This document shows, one piece after another, positions 18,435-26,422 of a stretch of DNA of 64,000 nt. The notes under the pieces were generated by a model. It was given only the letters and a program-made list of their open reading frames with translations, did not search any database and was not told where the DNA came from. Positions within the stretch are counted from its first letter, which is position 1; every line of letters begins with the position of its first letter. The translations under genes were made by a program, and so were the position numbers. Source of the stretch: Glaciecola blandensis (GTDB lineage: Bacteria > Pseudomonadota > Gammaproteobacteria > Enterobacterales > Alteromonadaceae); the NCBI RefSeq assembly GCF_031846165.1, contig NZ_JAVRIE010000003.1, positions 62,001 to 126,000 on the forward strand, in the 5' to 3' direction.

Positions 18435-19280
18435 ATGATAACAACAAGTTCTTGCCACTTTGAGCAACGTCATATTTCAACAACATGGCGGGTTTTGCTG
18501 ACGCTCGTAGTATTCATCGTTTTTGGCAGTACAGGAAATACAGCGTTTGCTTATCAAGGGGGAGGACAAGAACAAGAAACTCGGCTAGTGCAAAACATTA
18601 AAAAAACCAAACCGTCGGTAGTTGGTATTGCGATTCTGACACCTTTAGAAGCGAATGCGCCAAAAATTATAGGCACGGGCTTTGTCGTTGGAGATGGTAA
18701 GCATATAGTGACGAACTATCATGTTGTATCAAAAGATCTCGACCCTAAGAAGGTTCAACATTATGTTGCCTTGAGTGGTTCTGGTCCGAATCCTCAGGTA
18801 CATAAGATGACAGTGCTTGCGATTGACCCGGTACACGATTTGGCAATCCTGACAATAGACAAGGCCTTGCCAAGCCTGAGCCTAGCCAATGACGACTTGG
18901 TTGACGATGGATCGTCAGTTTTCTTTACAGGCTTCCCAATTGGTGCGGTCTTAGGATTATATCCAGCGACTCACACAGGACTTGTTGCTGCGACCACACC
19001 TGATATTAATCCCGCAAATAATGCGAACGAACTAACGGTAGAAATGCTGAAACGTTTGAAAAAGCCCTTTATGATCTATCAGTTAGACGCAACTGCGTAT
19101 CCAGGTAACAGCGGTAGTCCCTTGTTATCTCTTTATTCAAATGAGGTCATTGGTATCATAAATAAGGTGTTTGTTAAGGAAGGAAAAGAGGCTGCCTTGA
19201 CGAACCCTAGCGGCATCACATACGCGATTCCTGTGAGAGAGTTGAGAAAGCTAGCAAAGACGGTTGATTTAGCGCTATAA
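18435..19280 (+). CDS. trypsin-like serine protease (S1C type, no PDZ domain)
   Basis: A 281-residue exported protease. A hydrophobic signal or anchor segment spans about residues 19-39. The catalytic triad can be placed: His96 in IVTNYHVVS, Asp135 in PVHDLAILT and Ser226 in AYPGNSGSPLL. The frame ends soon after the protease domain, so there is no PDZ domain as in DegP/DegS. It lies between the exosortase-associated acyltransferase (divergent) and the Tat/HPr-rel-A cassette (downstream), so processing of an exported protein of either set is a reasonable guess. The substrate is not known. Confidence 0.8.
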   Translation: MITTSSCHFEQRHISTTWRVLLTLVVFIVFGSTGNTAFAYQGGGQEQETRLVQNIKKTKPSVVGIAILTPLEANAPKIIGTGFVVGDGKHIVTNYHVVSKDLDPKKVQHYVALSGSGPNPQVHKMTVLAIDPVHDLAILTIDKALPSLSLANDDLVDDGSSVFFTGFPIGAVLGLYPATHTGLVAATTPDINPANNANELTVEMLKRLKKPFMIYQLDATAYPGNSGSPLLSLYSNEVIGIINKVFVKEGKEAALTNPSGITYAIPVRELRKLAKTVDLAL

Positions 19281-19293
19281 TCTGTCGAAGTTT

Positions 19294-19310
19294 TTTGCAC
19301 ATTGTGCAAA
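19294..19310. promoter_or_regulatory. 17-bp perfect palindrome, candidate operator
   Basis: TTTGCAC-ATT-GTGCAAA, perfect 7-base arms around a 3-base centre. It lies 14 bases after the protease stop and about 40 bases upstream of the sigma-54-like element at 19349. It is not followed by a T-run, so it is not a good terminator. The place suits an enhancer-binding activator site, although only one copy is seen. Confidence 0.35.
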
Positions 19311-19348
19311 GCAAAGATTTAAATGCATGTAAAACAAATGGTTATGAA

Positions 19349-19366
19349 GTGGAATACTTTTTGCAT
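19349..19366 (+). promoter_or_regulatory. candidate sigma-54 (-24/-12) promoter
   Basis: GTGGAATACTTTTTGCAT has GG at 19351-19352 and GC at 19363-19364, the strict 12-base GG-to-GC spacing of RpoN promoters, with a full TTTGCA at -12. The -24 half (TGGAAT against TGGCAC) is weaker. Transcription would start near 19376, about 65 bases before the Tat-signal gene. Confidence 0.5.
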
Positions 19367-19440
19367 TGCAATAGTATTCAATGGGTTGAGGTTCAATACC
19401 TCACCCACTAGCAGTTTTATTTTAGTAAGGTAATTTTCAG

Positions 19441-20181
19441 ATGGAAGATAACAACTCAAACTTGCCGACGGAATCGGCGTCAGACAACGCTAAAAGTAGA
19501 CGTCGCTTTTTAACACGCGCTTCTGCCGGTGCAATGTTGGCCACGATACCAAGTAAATCAGTTTGGGCTACGATGAGCTCGAATAGTATTGCGGCTTCTG
19601 GCCATGGTTCTGATTTCGCAGGTGGACATCAACTACATTTGAAAAGCCCACATGACTGGTTGAAAACGCGTGTCGGCCAATTAGCATATAAGTACCTTGC
19701 CGTGTGTGGTGGATCTCCAAACATCGATTGGAAATTAAAGCGTTGCTTAGGTAATAAAGTAAACGATTTATTTTTGTGCCATTTGCTTGGTGACACTGCT
19801 GAATTGACAAATTTCTTTAAAAAAGTCGGCGGGAAAGTCGGTACGTTTAGAAAAAACAATAATACTTATCACGTGAAGTTGTTTCAGCAATCACGCAATA
19901 AGTGGAGATACTACAAGTGGTCTGATATTTTCAACTACTTAGGTGGCAACTCCGAACTGAATAAATATATCGTCAGTGCCTACTTGAATGCAGAGTTGAG
20001 TGGTAGATTCCCTGGTGTATTTTACCCAATTGTTAACTCGTTCAACGGTAGCAAGCCACCTTTCCAAAGTGCTGAAGCGTTTATTGCCAAAATACATGCA
20101 GCGGCCCAACATGATCCGCATGGTACCTTGCAGTTGTTAAAAGACTTGCATCACAATCCAAATAAGCTACGAACAGCATAG
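19441..20181 (+). CDS. Tat-signal protein of unknown function beside HPr-rel-A cassette
   Basis: I do not recognise the family of this 246-residue protein. The N terminus has a textbook twin-arginine signal: SRRRFLT at residues 19-25, a hydrophobic stretch to about 40 and a likely cleavage site after SVWA (residue 43). The mature part, about 200 residues, is basic, rich in Asn, Lys and His, and has Cys residues in VCGG, KRCLGN and LFLCHLLG. There is no metal-cofactor motif typical of Tat enzymes. It begins 65 bases after a predicted sigma-54 start and 49 bases before the PqqD-like gene. It may be the substrate or product carrier of that cassette. Confidence 0.75.
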   Translation: MEDNNSNLPTESASDNAKSRRRFLTRASAGAMLATIPSKSVWATMSSNSIAASGHGSDFAGGHQLHLKSPHDWLKTRVGQLAYKYLAVCGGSPNIDWKLKRCLGNKVNDLFLCHLLGDTAELTNFFKKVGGKVGTFRKNNNTYHVKLFQQSRNKWRYYKWSDIFNYLGGNSELNKYIVSAYLNAELSGRFPGVFYPIVNSFNGSKPPFQSAEAFIAKIHAAAQHDPHGTLQLLKDLHHNPNKLRTA

Positions 20182-20230
20182 TTAGCGTTGCGTCGTTTCG
20201 GCGTACGGATGCATAAAAAGAAAGGTTACA

Positions 20231-20488
20231 GTGGCAGACGAAACGTTTTCACAAGAACTTGAATTAAAAAAGGGGATGCGCTTGCATCCCTTTTTAGATG
20301 GTTCGGGCATTGTGCTCTTTGACCCTACTCGCACATTTGTTAGCTCATTGAATGTCAGCAAAGAAACGTTCTTTGGTTGGTTGCGCTCTCCTGATGAGCT
20401 CAATGATAAAAACGCTGAACTGCTTAACACGCTCATTCACCAAGGTTTTGTTGTTGCTGCAGATAATGCTCAAAGCGAGCCGCTATAA
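20231..20488 (+). CDS. PqqD-like peptide chaperone of HPr-rel-A system
   Basis: An 85-residue protein with a GTG start and an AAAGAAAGG ribosome site. Its size and pattern (early LKKGMRLHPFLDGSGIVLFDPTR, then a helical half SPDELNDKNAELLNTLIHQGFVV) match small PqqD-like proteins, which present peptides to modifying enzymes. It directly abuts the HprK-related kinase gene, the arrangement described as the HPr-rel-A system (name from memory). By family logic it would bind a substrate peptide and pass it to the kinase or nucleotidyltransferase next door; that has not been shown. Confidence 0.72.
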   Translation: MADETFSQELELKKGMRLHPFLDGSGIVLFDPTRTFVSSLNVSKETFFGWLRSPDELNDKNAELLNTLIHQGFVVAADNAQSEPL

Positions 20489-21361
20489 ATGAAAACCTTT
20501 CAACTCTCTATTTCCCCATTTGTTTTTCAAATAGAAACGGATATCCCCTTAGTACTAGAAAACGCCAAGCTGATTTACCAGTCGGGCTATACCGAAGATA
20601 TCCAAGAAAGCACATATGTGGATTACTTTCTGAGCATTACTTTCTCGAATGGCTTACGACGTTTCTTTCGACCGCAAGCTAGATTTTTATGTGATGATCG
20701 TGAGCCTTTTAAGCCGCTTCACGCAAACCAAGCATTTGCGATGTTAGAGTGGGGTATGAATTGGACTGTGGCTGCACATGAACTAGATTATGCGATTGTT
20801 CATTCGGCAGTTTTAGCGAAGGATAACAAAGCGATACTTTTCCCAGCACCGCCGGGCTCTGGAAAAAGCACCTTAACGGCGCACCTTTCTCAAAATGGTT
20901 GGCGCTTGTTATCAGATGAAATGGCCTTGATACAACCTAAAACAAACCGAGTGAGGCCCTTTGTTCGACCAGTATGTTTAAAAAATTCCTCCATCGAACT
21001 AGCAAAAGCTTGGTTTCCAGATGCTACCTATTCAAGTATTGCAAGGCATACTCACAAAGGTGACGTTATCCATATGGCGGCGCCAAGCGAAGCTAGTGCC
21101 GCATGCAACGAAGAGGCTGAGATTGTGGGTATTGTTTACCCTAATTATAAAGCAGACACAACGCTAGATATTTACCCGATGAATATGACGGAAAGCTTCA
21201 TGCAATTAGTCAGTAATTCATTTAACTTCACTGTGGTAGGTAATGAAAGCTTTGACACCATCACTCAGGTCATAGAGCAATCAAAGCACTTTGAAATATT
21301 CTACAATGACCTAAACGAAGTCAGCGCTTTCTTGGATGAGGAAATCATTCATGCAAATTGA
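20489..21361 (+). CDS. HprK-related kinase A
   Basis: A 290-residue protein with a P-loop at residues 119-128 (PAPPGSGKST) and a LLSDEMALI segment about 20 residues later, as in HPr kinase/phosphorylase. The N-terminal 100 residues do not look like the DRTGG domain of true HprK, and no HPr or PTS gene is nearby, so this is a relative with another substrate. It starts at the base after the PqqD-like stop and overlaps the nucleotidyltransferase gene, so the three are translationally coupled. The phosphorylation target is unknown; the Tat protein upstream is a candidate. Confidence 0.8.
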   Translation: MKTFQLSISPFVFQIETDIPLVLENAKLIYQSGYTEDIQESTYVDYFLSITFSNGLRRFFRPQARFLCDDREPFKPLHANQAFAMLEWGMNWTVAAHELDYAIVHSAVLAKDNKAILFPAPPGSGKSTLTAHLSQNGWRLLSDEMALIQPKTNRVRPFVRPVCLKNSSIELAKAWFPDATYSSIARHTHKGDVIHMAAPSEASAACNEEAEIVGIVYPNYKADTTLDIYPMNMTESFMQLVSNSFNFTVVGNESFDTITQVIEQSKHFEIFYNDLNEVSAFLDEEIIHAN

Positions 21362-22499
21362 CTCTCATTTCCTGGTTAGTTTGTTCGAGCATCCAGAGCG
21401 TTTGTGTGATCTGAAAGAGCATCAACGACCGTTCGTACTTTTGATTTTACGTCAGCAGAAAGTGCTTCCAAAGTTTGCGTATTTGTTTTTTCAATATCAA
21501 GAACAGGCTAGCAATCCGAAAGAAATGGATGAGAAGACTTTGCGGCATTTGCGAAATGCGTTTCGCATAGCGGAAAAACAAAAAGAGCAGGTGGCCTTTG
21601 AAGCTGATGAGATTGTCAAGGCACTCTCTCCAGTATCTCGCTTTGTCGTGTTTCTAAAGGGCGCAGCATATAGCTTGAATCAAAGTGAAGTAGGCCAAGG
21701 CCGTATCTATTCAGATATAGACATATTGGTTAATAAAGACGATCTACATGATTGTGAACAGCACCTTGGTATGCATGGTTGGATTGGCGGAGAGATTACC
21801 GATTATGATGAAAAGTACTACCGCAAATGGGCACATGAAATTCCACCGTTAACTCACGTTCATCGCGGAACGAACATAGATGTTCATCATAATATTATTC
21901 CTGTGGTGTCAAAAGATGCGCCGAATGCCACTATATTAGAAAAGTATATTGTCAAAAACGACCACGGCATTCAAACACTGACAATTGATGCTCAATTTGT
22001 ACATTGTTGTGTGCACTTGTTTCGTAACGAAGACTACCAAACCGCATTTCGAGATATCCTTGATCTTCGCTTTATGTTGATTGACGTAAACGATCCTGAA
22101 CTTAAAGGCGTGATGAGAGTAGCCAAGGACCTTGGTTTTGAATATGAAGTAGGCTTAGCACTGTATTTTGTGCAAGAAATTTTTGGTTTGGCATTACCTC
22201 AAGCAGTCATTGATAAATGTTTAAACATACACCGCTTTAGGTCTCGCATAGATTTGTGGATATTTAGCTCAGTTTTGCTTCCCAAGCACACTCATTTAAA
22301 ACCGAAATCATCAGGTTTTAAACTCATGCTGGCTGAATTTAGAGGACATCTCATCAAAATGCCATTACCATTATTGACCTATCATTTAACAATGAAGATG
22401 GGACGCGGTATTATACAAAAGGTCATGGGTGAGCACTTCTTCTCCCGTAAAGAAGAGCAGTTCGACCCAACAGACCTCACCACACCACCAAAAGGGTAA
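21351..22499 (+). CDS. nucleotidyltransferase family protein of HPr-rel-A cassette
   Basis: A 382-residue protein of the MNT/DUF-type nucleotidyltransferase group. The signature is VVFLKGAAYSLNQ followed by RIYSDIDILVNKDDL at about residues 115-129, giving the DxD metal site. I start it at the ATG at 21351, preceded by TGAGGA at 8 bases and overlapping the kinase stop codon; an ATG at 21336 in the same frame is less well placed. It could transfer a nucleotide or another group to a sugar or protein. Only 4 bases separate it from the UDP-glucuronate epimerase gene. Confidence 0.75.
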   Translation: MQIDSHFLVSLFEHPERLCDLKEHQRPFVLLILRQQKVLPKFAYLFFQYQEQASNPKEMDEKTLRHLRNAFRIAEKQKEQVAFEADEIVKALSPVSRFVVFLKGAAYSLNQSEVGQGRIYSDIDILVNKDDLHDCEQHLGMHGWIGGEITDYDEKYYRKWAHEIPPLTHVHRGTNIDVHHNIIPVVSKDAPNATILEKYIVKNDHGIQTLTIDAQFVHCCVHLFRNEDYQTAFRDILDLRFMLIDVNDPELKGVMRVAKDLGFEYEVGLALYFVQEIFGLALPQAVIDKCLNIHRFRSRIDLWIFSSVLLPKHTHLKPKSSGFKLMLAEFRGHLIKMPLPLLTYHLTMKMGRGIIQKVMGEHFFSRKEEQFDPTDLTTPPKG

Positions 22500-22503
22500 T
22501 ACA

Positions 22504-23517
22504 TTGAAAATTCTAGTAACAGGTGCCGCAGGGTTTATTGGGGCACATACATGTCGACAACTACTTGATATGAACATGGAAGTTGTGGGTATCGACAATA
22601 TTAACGACTATTACGATACGTCACTAAAAGATGCGCGTTTAGACTGGATAGCCGAACATCAAAATGCTGCGCAGTTTACATTCATCAAAATGGACATTGC
22701 CCACCGTGAGCCAATGGAAAGTTTGTTCGCTGAGCACAAGTTTGATCGTGTCGTACATTTAGCTGCTCAAGCAGGCGTCCGTTTTTCTATTGAAAACCCT
22801 CACGCTTATGTCGACGCAAACATTGTTGGTTTTATGAATATTCTGGAAGGTTGTCGTCACAATAAAGTAGAGCACTTAGTGTATGCCTCCTCTAGCTCGG
22901 TTTATGGCGCCAATGAGGCGATGCCTTTCAGTGTCGATGATAACGTTGACCATCCTGTGTCTTTATATGCAGCAAGCAAAAAAGCAAATGAATTGATGGC
23001 TCACACTTATAGCCACCTATATGACTTGCCAACGACAGGCTTACGCTTCTTTACCGTTTATGGTCCTTGGGGACGCCCCGATATGGCGCCGTTTAAGTTC
23101 ACTAAGGCGATAAGCGCAGGTGACCCTATAGACGTATATAATTTCGGTAATCACCGCAGAGATTTTACCTACATTGACGATATCGTTTCAGGCGTTATCA
23201 AGACCATGATGCACGTTGCTCAGCCGAACCCTAATTGGGATCCTAAAGCACCATCACCAAGCTCAAGCAAAGGTCCTTGGCGTGTATACAATATTGGTGC
23301 ACAAACGCCGGTACATTTGTTAACGTTTATTGAAACTATTGAGAAAGCATTGGGCAAAACAGCCGAGAAGAACTTACTGCCAATGCAACCAGGCGACGTC
23401 CCCGACACCTATGCTGATGTAGAAGCATTGGTAAAAGACGTAGGCTATCGCCCAAGCACAAGCTTAGATGAAGGTATTACTCAGTTTGTGAAGTGGTACC
23501 AAGGTTTTTACGCTTAA
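22504..23517 (+). CDS. UDP-glucuronate 4-epimerase (NAD-dependent epimerase)
   Basis: An extended short-chain dehydrogenase of 337 residues that should interconvert UDP-glucuronate and UDP-galacturonate for polysaccharide synthesis. The Rossmann motif is GAAGFIGAHTC at residues 8-18, and the catalytic YxxxK is in LYAASKKANE. NINDYYDTSLKDARL matches the UDP-GlcA epimerase subgroup. The start is TTG at 22504, with AAAGGG just upstream; a GTG at 22429 opens the same frame but lies inside the upstream gene. It ends shortly before a repeat element and a convergent gene. Confidence 0.85.
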   Translation: MKILVTGAAGFIGAHTCRQLLDMNMEVVGIDNINDYYDTSLKDARLDWIAEHQNAAQFTFIKMDIAHREPMESLFAEHKFDRVVHLAAQAGVRFSIENPHAYVDANIVGFMNILEGCRHNKVEHLVYASSSSVYGANEAMPFSVDDNVDHPVSLYAASKKANELMAHTYSHLYDLPTTGLRFFTVYGPWGRPDMAPFKFTKAISAGDPIDVYNFGNHRRDFTYIDDIVSGVIKTMMHVAQPNPNWDPKAPSPSSSKGPWRVYNIGAQTPVHLLTFIETIEKALGKTAEKNLLPMQPGDVPDTYADVEALVKDVGYRPSTSLDEGITQFVKWYQGFYA

Positions 23518-23528
23518 CAGCTAGATAG

Positions 23529-23604
23529 AAAAAGGGGTCAGAGAAAAAGGGGTCAGAGTTAATTAATTTGTCGGTGGCAATTAATTAACTCTGACCCCTT
23601 TTTT
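23529..23604. repeat. GGGGTCAGAG repeat element, direct plus inverted copies
   Basis: Two direct copies of AAAAAGGGGTCAGAG (the second extended by TTAATTAA) and one inverted copy, TTAATTAACTCTGACCCC plus a T-run, form a perfect hairpin around TTTGTCGGTGGCAA. The same unit frames the RAYT gene at 33031 and builds the element at 55791. It sits between convergent genes, 12 bases after the epimerase stop, and may also serve as a terminator. Confidence 0.85.
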
Positions 23605-23615
23605 GTTTTTCGAGC

Positions 23616-23643
23616 ACAAAAAAGGACAGCAAAAGCTGTCCTT
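23616..23643 (-). terminator. rho-independent terminator of the metalloprotease gene
   Basis: On the minus strand, AAGGACAGC-TTTT-GCTGTCCTT with a T-run after it: a 9-bp perfect stem and 4-base loop, 34 bases past the stop codon of the metalloprotease gene. Confidence 0.85.
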
Positions 23644-23676
23644 CAAATCAAATCAAAACCAAATCGCTATTGCGAA

Positions 23677-26232
23677 TTAACCTTTATAAAAGGCCTTTTG
23701 GATTTTACCTCTTAAGAAGCTCTTATGGATTTTCGTTGCTTGGTTGCCACGAGATTTTTTCACCATATCCAGCACTCTTCCTAATTCATAGGTAGAAGCC
23801 GCTTGTGCGAAGTTGTCGTACTTGCTTTCTTTCATTAAGCCCGACATTGCAATCAAACGGTCTACGTATTCAACTTGTAGGTTACGACGGTAAGAGTTTA
23901 CATCGCCTTTAATGTCAGCTTTAAAGATAGCGTCGGTTAAACGGCCCATCATTTTTTCAGCTGTGAATGTATTACCGTAAAGCGTTGTATCGGTTAAACG
24001 GATCAATACGTTTGGATGCAATACATGGTCAAGTACGTTCTTCTGAGCACCTAACAACATGTCGTGCAAACGTGGTGATTCATCACGTCCCCAACCACTA
24101 AAGCCACGGCGCTGACGCTGAATATAAGCGAACAAAGGTTCCATCTCTTCAATCGCATCTGGCGCAAACACAAAGCTCATTAAGGTGTTCATTGCTTTGT
24201 TTTGTTCTGATTCAGGTACTGGTGTAAGAGGCTGTGTATAGCCTTCCTGACCCACGAAAGCACGGTTTAGGTAAACACCACCAATATAACGAGATACGAC
24301 TGACGCTTGACGTGCAAACTCACCAAACAAGACATTCACGCCCACTGCTAAGTCGTTGTGCGAACGACCATCAACAAGGGTTTTGTCTTTTAATTTGCCA
24401 GCCATGTGCTTGATTAATTCAAAACGATCTTGTGCGTAATCGACCGCTTCGCCAGACATATCAAAGATATTGATACGTGGGTCAACGTGGCGACCAGCAG
24501 AGCGCATATCATCAGCATCGTTACCGAACGCCAGCTCTGGTTCAGCTGAACGATTAAGGATAGCGGTTAAGCGTTTTTCTTCAGCTTCTGGATCGTCTAG
24601 TGCTTGTGAGTAGCCGTATAAAATAGCCCAATCATCGTATGGACCTGGCTTTTCTGTGTAGAAGTCACCTTGCTCTTTACCCACAGGCGCATAGTTAACT
24701 GAAGGATAGTCCATCACTGAGCCGGCCAAGATACCCTGCGTAATTGAAGCGTCATGCGCTTCGTCATGTCCATGCAGTTGTGACGCCATCATATTATGGT
24801 TCAAACCTAGGGTGTGACCCACTTCGTGTAGGATAAGATAAGACATCGACTGACGTAATAACTTATCTTCTTCAATCTTGCCCATGCCGTCAGCTAGACC
24901 AGCATATTGACCAAACATCAAACCTAAGTTTAATTCATGACCAAGTGAGCACAGCATGCGCTCGTCGCCGTGTAAGCTAGACTCTAGGGCGTTATAGCCG
25001 TCAGTGAACATTTCAGACGCAATCCAGCGACCTTTCATGAAGCTATACTCAAGCATGATGTCAGAACCGATAATTTGGCCTGTCAAAGGATGCGAGATAC
25101 TCGGGCCATATCCACCAAAAGGAGGACGCGGTGATGAAGTCCAACGCAAAACGTTGTAACGTACGTCATCTGCACTCCACTCGGCATCATCAGGCTGGAT
25201 TTTCACTTGAATCGCATTACTAATTCCTGCTTTTTCAAATGACGTGTTCCATGCCAATGTGGCATTAATAATGGTTTCACGCCATTCGACTGGTGTAGTA
25301 TTCTCAATCCACCAAACGATAGGCTCAACCGGATCTGATACTTCAGCGCTTGGATCTTTTTTCTCAAGATTCCAACGATTGATCACGTCACGATAGTTAG
25401 CCGTTTGGTCTGATGTTAAATCATCGAACTGCTGAGAGAAGTAACCAATCCTGGCATCATCTCGACGTGGTTGAAAGTTGTTTTCAGGTGCTTTGATGAA
25501 AGCATGCTGAACTTGTAAAGTAGTATAACGCGCATCTGAAATTTCAGCGCCGCCACCTACTTTCGGCGTGCTATTTTCATAAACATAGCGCACGACAACA
25601 TGGGTGTTTTCAGGGAAGTTTTTCACTTCACTAATTGCTGTTTTGTCTTTTGACAGTTTTCCAGGCTTGAAGCGACGCTTCTCTGCTTGTGGATTGTCAG
25701 ACGGCATGGGGGCAACTCTATGCAAATCTTCGTTGGCGAACAGGGCGCTCAAGTCGATCGCGATTTTACCTTCATCTTCGTGCTCAATTTTAGTCGAGAC
25801 TAGAATAGCTTCGCTGATGTTTGCATCTGCAGCGCGGCTTACGGCACTTTCAGGGTCGAAGTAAAAACGAGGTGTCTTTGATACTACTTCAATGCGGTCG
25901 TAATTACGGCGAAACTCAATTAAACGTGAGCCTCTAAATTGACCTCTGAATGTGCCTGCTGCTACGGCACCGTCAACAGTTGAAACGAAATACAAAAATG
26001 GCGTATCAAGTTGGGATTCATCAAAGACGACTAGACCTGAACCGTCTTTTTTGTCGCGATAGATATCAACAAAGCCTTCAAAGGCGTCTTTCTTTTCTAA
26101 TATCTCAGTGAGTGTTTCTTTCTTTTTCTCTTCGTCTTTAGCGTCTTCTTTTTTGTCTTCAGCAACGGCAGTAAATACCATTGAAGACAAGAAAACCGCT
26201 AATAACGATTTACGTGTAAAGTTTACAAACAT
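23677..26232 (-). CDS. zinc-dependent metalloprotease (DUF5117/DUF5118 type)
   Basis: An 851-residue exported metalloprotease. The signal peptide is at residues 1-24 (MFVNFTRKSLLAVFLSSMVF...VAE), followed by a Lys/Glu/Asp-rich linker. The extended zinc motif HEVGHTLGLNH (HExxHxxGxxH, metzincin type) occurs at about residue 475, and a YPSVNYAPVG segment follows, probably the Met-turn region (VMDYPS). I chose the ATG at 26232, preceded by GGAAAG; a TTG at 26244 opens the frame earlier. Members of this family are often found in marine gammaproteobacteria, with unknown targets. It is a single gene with its own terminator. Confidence 0.83.
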   Translation of the reverse strand: MFVNFTRKSLLAVFLSSMVFTAVAEDKKEDAKDEEKKKETLTEILEKKDAFEGFVDIYRDKKDGSGLVVFDESQLDTPFLYFVSTVDGAVAAGTFRGQFRGSRLIEFRRNYDRIEVVSKTPRFYFDPESAVSRAADANISEAILVSTKIEHEDEGKIAIDLSALFANEDLHRVAPMPSDNPQAEKRRFKPGKLSKDKTAISEVKNFPENTHVVVRYVYENSTPKVGGGAEISDARYTTLQVQHAFIKAPENNFQPRRDDARIGYFSQQFDDLTSDQTANYRDVINRWNLEKKDPSAEVSDPVEPIVWWIENTTPVEWRETIINATLAWNTSFEKAGISNAIQVKIQPDDAEWSADDVRYNVLRWTSSPRPPFGGYGPSISHPLTGQIIGSDIMLEYSFMKGRWIASEMFTDGYNALESSLHGDERMLCSLGHELNLGLMFGQYAGLADGMGKIEEDKLLRQSMSYLILHEVGHTLGLNHNMMASQLHGHDEAHDASITQGILAGSVMDYPSVNYAPVGKEQGDFYTEKPGPYDDWAILYGYSQALDDPEAEEKRLTAILNRSAEPELAFGNDADDMRSAGRHVDPRINIFDMSGEAVDYAQDRFELIKHMAGKLKDKTLVDGRSHNDLAVGVNVLFGEFARQASVVSRYIGGVYLNRAFVGQEGYTQPLTPVPESEQNKAMNTLMSFVFAPDAIEEMEPLFAYIQRQRRGFSGWGRDESPRLHDMLLGAQKNVLDHVLHPNVLIRLTDTTLYGNTFTAEKMMGRLTDAIFKADIKGDVNSYRRNLQVEYVDRLIAMSGLMKESKYDNFAQAASTYELGRVLDMVKKSRGNQATKIHKSFLRGKIQKAFYKG

Positions 26233-26422
26233 GATGCTTTCCAAAGCTAGTTAGAATTTGCCTTTCTGTCGAAGGCGCGAATGCCCAAATTGAGCTATTA
26301 CAACTATAGTACTACTTTCGAATAGAGATTTAAGTTCGTAAGCTGGGTTAAAAACACTTTAATTGTTACAAGGTTTTTCAATTTTGCAGATTATTAGATT
26401 ATATCTTTTTGCGTGAAGCGTA

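Noticed and set aside
22429..22503. GTG at 22429 as start of the UDP-glucuronate epimerase
   Set aside because: It lies inside the upstream gene and adds a Ser/Thr-rich stretch unlike the family. The TTG at 22504 starts exactly at the Rossmann fold with AAAGGG before it.
23529..23604. GGGGTCAGAG repeats as a CRISPR array
   Set aside because: No regular spacers, inverted copies present and no cas genes; they belong with the RAYT.
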